Shown here in pieces: positions 56,861-64,000 of a DNA stretch of 64,000 nt. Where the stretch lies: assembly GCA_037179385.1 (NCBI GenBank), contig CM074184.1, positions 17,564,001 to 17,628,000 of the forward strand, written 5' to 3'. Numbering within the stretch: the stretch's first letter is position 1; each line of letters opens with the position of its first letter. A model generated the notes under the pieces. It did no database searches, was not told where the DNA came from, and saw only the letters and a list, made by a program, of their open reading frames with translations. The DNA comes from Holothuria scabra (Eukaryota; Echinodermata; Holothuroidea; Aspidochirotida; Holothuriidae). The position numbers and the translations under genes were made by a program.

Positions 56861-57453
56861 AATTAATGACTTATTATTGCACGACCGATTTTAGTATTAG
56901 GCTATTGCAGTATGAATGCATGTAAGGCTCTGTACTGTAGTTATTTAGATCAAAGGGCAAGAGCATTTTTTTTAGAGTGTAGTTGACTAATTTTACTTAA
57001 ATTTTGAAGATCTAGCGGTGGTTCTGTGGACGAAAAGGTCGGAGCTATCCGTCTTACTACTTCATAACAGGAATTGTCCTAGCTGTAGAAGAGAAGAACA
57101 GAAGAAGGCTGTCATGCCAAATTCATACAGATCAAGATTTCGCACAGGACGTCTTGGATGCGTCTGAAATATCTTGCACGTTTTTAATTATGAGAGATCG
57201 AAAATTGCAAAAATGGCTCAATTACACATGATTATCGTGAGATGTATCTTCCCCTGAGCTGCTAAGTCTGCCTGATACTTAATTTAAAAATACTCACATT
57301 GGTGAAACCTTACTCGGAAAAGGTAAAAAATATTAATATTGGACAGTTCGTGCGATGTTTTCGTTTAAAGAAACAAAAGCAGAACTAAAACCGGACGGAA
57401 ATAGCCGTATTTCTAGATTGACACTATCTATCACATTTAGCTTCTGGAACAAT
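56861..57453. other. intergenic sequence, nothing recognised
   Basis: No gene, terminal repeats or arrays were recognised. Confidence 0.3.
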
Positions 57454-57461
57454 AATTATGT

Positions 57462-58952
57462 CAGTGGCGTAGCCACGGGGGGGGGGGGGGAGGGGCTGGG
57501 GCCTACCCCCCTCAGATTTTCTTCAGTCCCCCCTTCCCCCCCCCCCCCCAGATTTTTTGCGTCCTGATAGAGTAATTGAGAAAGAATAAGATATTTGAAC
57601 GGCAATAAACTTTGAAGTATTACTTTCAAAGCAGTAAATAATTAAAATGTGTAACAATTTAGAAATCATGCATGAATGTATGTAAAACACATTTTGTGGG
57701 CACGTATGAAATCAAGTTATAACTTCAAAACGCCTACTTTCACTAAATTAGATACCGTATATAATCTACACTGTCGTTTACTGCATTTCACTTCGAAGAT
57801 GAAACGAACGTCTCAACCACAATGTGACAAACTCGAATGTGACTGTTAGCTTAAGAACCTTTCTGCGTTTCGGATGGCTGGTTGATTTACTGAAAACAAG
57901 GCAATCATACACTGGAGACCATTCTTACACGACCATTCCTATAATTTATCATATAAAAAATATGCCATAAGGGCAAGGCACTGCCTTCGAATAATTCTTC
58001 CCTTCCATCCTTAACAAGAAGGCATATGTCGTGCTTCACTCCTGCCTATGCCAAGTGCTACTGTAGAACGGTTTTTTCGGCAATTAAGTCCTCTTTTTAC
58101 TGGCGTCCGGGCGGATTTGTAAATGTCCACAAGGTCTGGATTTCATATGTATCCCATATGATCCCTACTTCTGCTTTGTGGTTTAATATTTTTAGAGATA
58201 TACTCGTAGTATTTTAATTTTGACTACGTAGTATGCCGATGACTGAACAAATACTGCACCATTTTGCATCAAGACACCACTGAAAACCAGAAAACATTGT
58301 TTCTTTGGTAGTATGTATGTCACTTATAAAATCTCTACAAAGACTAAAAATGAGTATTTTGAAATTGTTCGTGCTCCCCCAAAAGGAAAATCCTAAAACG
58401 CAGGTTTATAATCAGTTCAAAGTTTTGCCAAACATGGCACCATCCAGAAAATGTAACGCACAGAAAGTTTCTCAGATGGGACACCACTACTTTTGGTTGT
58501 CCTTTTAAAGCTAAAAACCATTCAAATATTGCCGCATTTGCGATCTACGTCCTCCTGAAGTTTACATTTTTCACAAGGGAAAGGGAGACATCGGTTCCCT
58601 TTAGTCTCATCCCCCACACCACAGATCAGAAATGCCCAGTTTTGGGGTCCCTAAAAATGTATGTATTACTATTTTTCATAGATTGATTTTTTTATTCTCA
58701 TTATTTGAGAAGTGACAGACATGAGATTCGTATTTCAAGGCTGGGTACATCCAGCTTAATACACGTGGGAGGTGCCGTTTCCGGCCATCTAGAGGGTTTG
58801 TAAAGCACAAAATTTTCTTTTACGTTCCGCGCCAACCAATGGTGGCGCTCCGCTTAAAAAGTCTTACCACGCCTGACCCTCGGAGGTACCAGCCCCCCAC
58901 TTGTTACCTGCCCCCCCCCCCCCCTAAAAATTCGATCCTGGCTATGCCACTG
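57462..58952 (+). mobile_element. hAT transposon (1491 bp), degraded transposase, perfect TSD
   Basis: The ends CAGTGGCGTAGCCA and (other strand) CAGTGGCATAGCCAGG are flanked by a perfect 8-bp duplication AATTATGT at 57454-57461 and 58953-58960. Around 58040-58215, broken frames read PMPSATVERFF, AIKSSF and ALWFNIFRDILVVF. These resemble the C-terminal dimerisation region of hAT transposases (ERxFSxxK ... LxxLxxxxRDI). It is inactive. Confidence 0.85.
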
Positions 58953-59399
58953 AATTATGTATGCGCCCTCCTTGTATTTATATCACCTTTAATGTTCATG
59001 TTTTATCTTTGTTACGTCAGAAATCACCGGGTGACGGGCTGTAATGTAGTACTTGACCTCTAGCTGATCCCGATCACGTAGCGCCCTACTGTTAATTCCT
59101 CCTGGCGCGAGGTGTTAGCCAATCACGAAAGCACTGATTTCTGCACCCGTTGGTTCTTGCGTGCAGTTGAAAACGTGGAATTGAAGTTCTAGAGAGAACG
59201 CCATGTTATTATCTCATCGCTCCGTGAGGAGGATGAGATATTGTAGTCACTTGGCCTATGGGGCTATATATGGCAATGTCAGCTAGAATCGCAATGGTTA
59301 CCATGGTAAGGGTAAATTTTCCCAGGTTACTAGTCTCGAGGTCTAACCCATAGTGAGGTACCCCGGGGTGACTGAAGGTCCAGGGCTGAGAGAGGGGTC

Positions 59400-60240
59400 A
59401 AAACCTGTCCGTGTGTGTGTGTGTGTTGGTGTGTGTGTGTGAGTGTGTGTGTGTGTGTGTCCAATTTTGTTTTCCCAATATCTTGTAAACGGCTGGGCCG
59501 ATTTTTTCTCCAAACTTGGTAGGATGGTACCTTAGGTGGAACAATTGCATTTTAATACACAACCGGAAGTGAAGGTCAAAGGTTACGGGTCAAAGGTCAA
59601 ATTTAGTGAAATCGACATTTTCTGCTATATTTCCAAAAGTTAAAGTCCTCCTGACACGAAACTTCACACATATGATGATTCCATCTAGACCTACCAAAAT
59701 ATGTGGTTGCCATAGCAACAGAGGTCAAAGGTCAAGTGGTAGAATGGAACAAAAAAATTTCAAGTGATAATTTGTTCGTAAAACAACGTTTTTGTCTTTT
59801 AAACTCCTCCTAGTGGGCTGGACCGATTTTTTTCAAAATTGGTAGGTGGGTACCCCAGGGTAGGAACTTATGTCTCCCAGAACCTCGGAAGAAGAGGTCA
59901 AAGGTCACATTTTGCAAAATAAAACACTTTTCTTTACTATTTTGTACTAAAACTTCAAAAGAAAACCTTCATTTTACATGAAACTTCACACGTATAATAG
60001 GGTAAACTAGTTCTACCAAAATATGTAGTTTCCATGGCAACCAAGGTCAAAGGTCACGTGACAGGGGGTCAAATATTTTTTTGTATTCACTTTAACTCGT
60101 AACGGAAGCATCCCACAAGTCTGAAAGTTTAAGTGTAATAGCCTAGGCATGATAAGTTGTACCGATATGTGTGGTTGTCATGGCAACCAAGGACATAGTT
60201 CACCTTACAGATTTTCAAAGGTTAAAGAGGGTGTGACACG
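59400..60240 (+). repeat. second tandem-repeat family (~320-bp units) after (GT)n
   Basis: A (GT)n tract at 59406-59460 precedes two and a half units. Each has GGCTGG(G/A)CCGATTTTTT, TTGGTAGG(A/T)(T/G)GGTACC, GAGGTCAAAGGTCA, TGAAACTTCACAC, ACCAAAATATG and TGCCATAGCAAC/TCCATGGCAACC. The unit sequence differs from the ~145-bp family, but it shares AGGTCAAAGGTCA. The start of the element may be near 59215. Confidence 0.65.
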
Positions 60241-61096
60241 GCCATAAAAACTTTTGTGTATTGCAAGATTTGATACAGAATTGTACAGATATCATCTCAC
60301 ACCCCATTAAAAACCCGTACAATTCGGCATAAATGATATTCGAAGGAAAACTGCGTTCGAAATTCAATTTCGAAAAATGCCGCAACAGCTCACCTGACTT
60401 TTATGACGCAATTGGCGGCACAAACCCCGCCCTACGGCGCGCATGTAGATGTGGAACTAATGTAACGCTCGGTAAAGTTATCTTATCCTAGCAACCTCAT
60501 GAAAACTATTGCATCACAATAAAGAGTCCAACATACAGAGCGAAAGGCGCGGACCATGGTGGGGATTCGGAGCTATCAATGTTCGCGTGCATATGCGCGC
60601 GGGTAAAAATAGTTCTGTTTTTGTGCAAAAAAGACGCGGTTCGGGCGCTATAAAGAACATGTATGGACAGACCACAACAAGCGCATCCTCCCTAAGAGCG
60701 CGTCTTTACTGTATGAGCTGTTTTGTGAAGATGCTATTGCGAATACTAAGCAGTAACCGTGCAATGCACAATTCACAATGTCAGTGGCCACGCTCACTGC
60801 TATAGCACCGGTGTTTGCAATTATGTATGCGCTAACACGCGTTACCATGCACATGATTCGATGATTGTGAGCTCTCTGGTACAGTGTTGCTAACCGTGCC
60901 TCCAATGACGTCACCATTTTTGAGACGCATTCACATACGTTTTTTCGCATTAGTTCGAATTTCAAATGGGCTTAGCCTGGCCTGTAATTGGGAATTCAAA
61001 ACGTCGTATGTCGGTATTTATGGACATAATTTAGTAGGGAAATCATTCACTTTATGTCAAGGTGTACCCAAAGAACAGTTACCGAGGAACTTACTT
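60241..61096. other. GC-richer segment, no gene recognised
   Basis: Frames of 98 and 105 codons on opposite strands overlap each other (60509-60965) and lack motifs. CG-rich words (GGCGCGCATG, ATGCGCGCGGG) suggest an old insertion. Confidence 0.3.
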
Positions 61097-61098
61097 TA

Positions 61099-61357
61099 GA
61101 AGATTTTCGACCTACGCATTAATCTTTTCTGCGTACTGGCCTGAGGCGAATCCTTGCCAGAATAACCCAAGATATGAAACTGTGGGTGACTAACATTAGG
61201 TTAGGCATAGGGCCTACCTATCTTGCATATTAGTGCCCTGAAAACTTGGCGGTTTTGAAGCATCGCCCAAAAAACGTACGTGACAATTTCCTTGGATTCC
61301 TAGGATTCGCCACAGGCCAGTACGCAGAAAAGGTTTGTGCGTCGGCCGAAAATCTTT
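61099..61357. mobile_element. TIR element with ~55-bp imperfect arms
   Basis: AGATTTTCG, then CTTTTCTGCGTACTGGCCTG and GGCGAATCC on the left reappear inverted on the right (GGATTCGCC, CAGGCCAGTACGCAGAAAAG, CGAAAATCT). No open frame inside; target duplication unclear. Confidence 0.75.
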
Positions 61358-62770
61358 TAACGCCACGCGTTCAACATGGCGCACACGCCCAGTGTTTTAA
61401 TTGAGACGCACTTGATGCGCATATCAGCTCCGGGGCACACGTGAAGTTTGCCGTCGCGTCAAAATGGAGAATACGCCCATACAGATAGTGCCTGAATAAT
61501 AACAATTACGCACTTGTCTAAAGCGTCCCCGAAAGCGTCTTACTTTTTTAATCGTTGCGTCCATATCTGTATCAGTTATAAGTGTAACAGTCAAGCTAGT
61601 TTTCTTTAGAGTGTTGCAAGGGGATACCAACATCTTAAAAATAAATTTGTTCCAAAATCTTAGATAGGCCTACTGGATTAAAAGGGCAACCGTTACAAAG
61701 ATTGGGTAGCCTATTTCTCCAGTTCTTTTATAATCCGGTGTCAGAATTTAAATATCCAAATGATGTTTTTTTGTTTTTGAATAAGGGGTGCGCCTATAGT
61801 TCGGCCAAGAACTTGATTGGTCTGTGCCATATTCTTTCCCTCGCTATCTTACGGAAAAAAACTCTCGTCCCTTGGAACGAAAAAAAAATCGCTTCCCAAA
61901 TGGACTTCAAATAGGAATTTCAAAGGATTGCAGCTTTAGTGTGGTAATTTTTGTCATTGAAATTCTACTGTAGAATAAAAACAGCGCAGATAAAACTTCT
62001 AGCACATAAATAGTTCAAGTTCTGTAACCAACTTGCGCACATGTTAGCGATGAGATATGCAACTCCTTGGATTGCCCTCTTGTTCTTGTTGTGTTGAGAC
62101 AAGTGCGATAGGGTCGGAAAAGAACGAGCAGCCCAGCAACAATTAACTATATTTGCTGTTCTTCAACTCACTAATCAATCCCAATCAGATGTAATTAATT
62201 TGATCAATAATGGGATTATTAAATAAGAAGAAAACCTCTCTTCATCTTTGTGGTCAACTGTGCTGACTAACCTAACTAACAGTGGACGAGAGCGCTGCGC
62301 TACATACACCTCTAAGAATGCAGGATTTCTTTTCACTTTAAATTCGCACAGAAACTGTATAAAAAAAATGAGTTTAATGCAGGACAAGAGAAGATTTACT
62401 TATTCAACAACAACATGCCTTTTTAGAAACGATGTAAGTTATCAGATCTTACGATGTTATTGCTACAGTATGTAGTTCATTACAATGATTAGTTTAAACA
62501 AAAGGGTGGGTGTAATTTTTAATTACAAAATTTATTTAAATCTTGCGTTACTTGTTCGATATACCAGCATTTCATGTCCAATATTTTAATACTAACTTTC
62601 CATGCAGAGTACTTCAATTATTTCGTCAAGTGTTTTCAAGTTTCGTTCTATCGGTTGAGTAAAAGATTAAACAAGGATGGACCCTGCATCAGAACAGGAT
62701 AAAGCACGACCCTGTCACTTGAATAAGATCGATGCACGATGGTGCAGCCTAAGTGCACTCAGAGATGACA
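61358..62770. other. intergenic sequence, nothing recognised
   Basis: No splice-supported coding sequence, terminal repeat or tandem array was recognised. Confidence 0.3.
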
Positions 62771-63045
62771 TAATTTTTCCAAAGCCCTTCCAACCCTCTG
62801 GCAAAGAGCCGTTCGCCGAAACCAAACTTTAAACTGCTTCCCAAAGAAGCTATAGGTCTACGTCCCTTGAAGCACAATACAGAGATGACATACTTTTTCT
62901 AAAACCCTCCCGACCCTCTTGCAAAGGGCCGTTCGGCGGAACCAAACTATATACTGCTTCCCAAGGACGTAATACGTCCACTAAAGGACAACACTTGAAC
63001 AACCTCACGGCCCTCAGACCATTTACATCATTGGTCTGCCAGTCT
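62771..63045. repeat. interspersed repeat with internal ~118-bp tandem duplication
   Basis: TCCAAAGCCCTTCCAACC...CAAAGAGCCGTTCGCCG repeats as TCTAAAACCCTCCCGACC...CAAAGGGCCGTTCGGCG, each followed by GAACCAAACT/AAACCAAACT and ACTGCTTCCCAA. The tail (CAACCTCACGG, TTTACATCATTGGTCTGCC) is the uninterrupted form of the copy at 6860-7225. Confidence 0.7.
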
Positions 63046-63362
63046 TTCATGTATGGCTCCATTCTAGACAGAGATGAAATAAGCCTCCGAGAGGTATACC
63101 CAGTAGCTTTTTAATCCAAAAGACGAAGAAGATATAAAATACCCACAGTGAAACAGCACAATTCAATGAAGAGAATAACCAAAAATGTATTACCGTAAGT
63201 ATATAGCGGAATAACGCACGATCACGTGGTCAATGGAACAATAGGAGTTAGGATATTTCAAAGTTTGAATAAAGAATAACGTTAAGAGTAAAAAAGAAAG
63301 ATCACTCAGTGTCATCACAGAATAATTATTCACGTCAATTGTGCTGGTATAAGTGGAAATTT

Positions 63363-63726
63363 TACACTCTAAAATCAAAAGAGTGAACTTAGTCACTCTT
63401 TGATAGAGTGAAAAGTGTAAATTCACTCCATTAGAGTGACAATTCACTCCAAGAGGAGTGAAACTCACTCCAAAAAGAGTGAAATTCACTAGAGGAAGAG
63501 GGAAAATTCGCTCTTCCACGAGTGCCTGCAATGATCACTTTTTTTTTAAGAGTGATCACTGTGGGCACTCCATCAAGAGTGAAACTTCGCTCGTTTTAGG
63601 GAAATTTCAGTCTTTTTGGAGTGAATTTCAATCTTCTTGGAGTGAATTATTACTCTAATGGAGTGAATTCACACTTTTCACTCTATCAAAGAGTGACTAA
63701 GGTCACTCTTTTGATTTTAGAGTGTA
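63363..63726. mobile_element. foldback element, 364-bp near-perfect palindrome
   Basis: The outer 56 bp (TACACTCTAAAATC...) at 63363-63418 are inverted at 63671-63726 with one mismatch. The arms continue with imperfect pairing to a centre near 63545 (GTGATC/GATCAC). GAGTGA/TCACTC hexamers recur throughout. Flanking TA may be the target duplication. Confidence 0.85.
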
Positions 63727-63893
63727 AGCGGTCGGAGTGTTTGTTGTTGAATACGAAACGAAAATTACTTCTTGTTAATCACGCCTTGATAGTTTACATA
63801 CATCGTTAGTATGCGTGAATAGTTCTGCTGGGACGCGTACACTCCGTAAGCTTCACTTATGATTAAACTTAGAAAAACAATGGACATTTCATA

Positions 63894-64000
63894 CAGTGGC
63901 GTAGCTAGGATTTGTGGCGCTCGGGGCAAGAAACGAAATTTGCACCCCTACCCCCATCTTCCAGGGCGTTTTATGAATACTTTCAAAACTCAAAAGTTAA
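63894..64000 (+). mobile_element. left end of another CAGTGGCGTAGC-type hAT element
   Basis: CAGTGGCGTAGCTAGGATTT at 63894, followed by GGGGCAAG and C-rich sequence. The element runs off the window end. Confidence 0.6.

Noticed and set aside
60509..60965. 98- and 105-codon frames on opposite strands
   Set aside because: Antisense overlap in a CG-rich patch lowers stop-codon frequency; no motif or splice support.

Overview
The window looks like nuclear DNA of a marine invertebrate deuterostome. An echinoderm, possibly a sea cucumber, is my best guess. Genes are split by GT-AG introns, the sequence is AT-rich, and it carries many small inverted-repeat DNA transposons, CR1/L2-type LINE tails, motifs built from CCTAGGCCTA, and ~145-bp tandem-repeat elements flanked by (CA)n/(GT)n. 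There are no bacterial features. Species assignment is inference.

Left third (about 3.8-19.6 kb, + strand): a complete ubiquitin-specific protease 1 (USP1) orthologue in six coding exons. They join in phase to 2256 nt (751 residues). The Cys, His and Asp boxes and both CxxC zinc pairs are present. The inhibitory self-cleavage insert known from vertebrate USP1 is missing. Introns 4 and 5 carry ~145-bp tandem-repeat elements in opposite orientations on either side of exon 5. Intron 5 also holds a LINE with a nested hAT element.

Middle (about 26.7-39.2 kb, - strand): three phase-compatible exons of an unrecognised Cys-rich, probably extracellular protein. It is 5' incomplete, and a MITE sits just behind its stop codon. 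Its long introns hold a piggyBac-like MITE, a truncated LINE and several other repeats. A poly(A)-tailed retrocopy with a 15-bp target duplication lies upstream (39.6-40.2 kb).

42.7-44.8 kb (- strand): two exons of a DM-domain (DMRT) transcription factor with all eight zinc ligands but a divergent recognition helix. Between 44.9 and 48.5 kb the ~145-bp tandem repeats return, split by 1.45 kb of unique sequence with a CCAAT/TATA pair on the + strand. At 49.3-50.2 kb lie a decayed kinase-like fragment (-) broken by a hAT MITE, and an orphan candidate last exon with AATAAA (+).

Right third (50-64 kb): no convincing genes. It is a transposon graveyard: two larger hAT elements (one with transposase remains), an LTR-element relic with a probable tRNA-Trp primer-binding site, a second tandem-repeat family (59.4-60.2 kb), TIR elements and a 364-bp foldback palindrome.

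The genes do not form a functional unit. The strongest features for follow-up are the divergent USP1, the divergent DM domain, the unrecognised Cys-rich gene, and the repeat units carrying perfect nuclear-receptor DR1 sites. All coordinates were counted by eye and may be off by a base or two in repeats.
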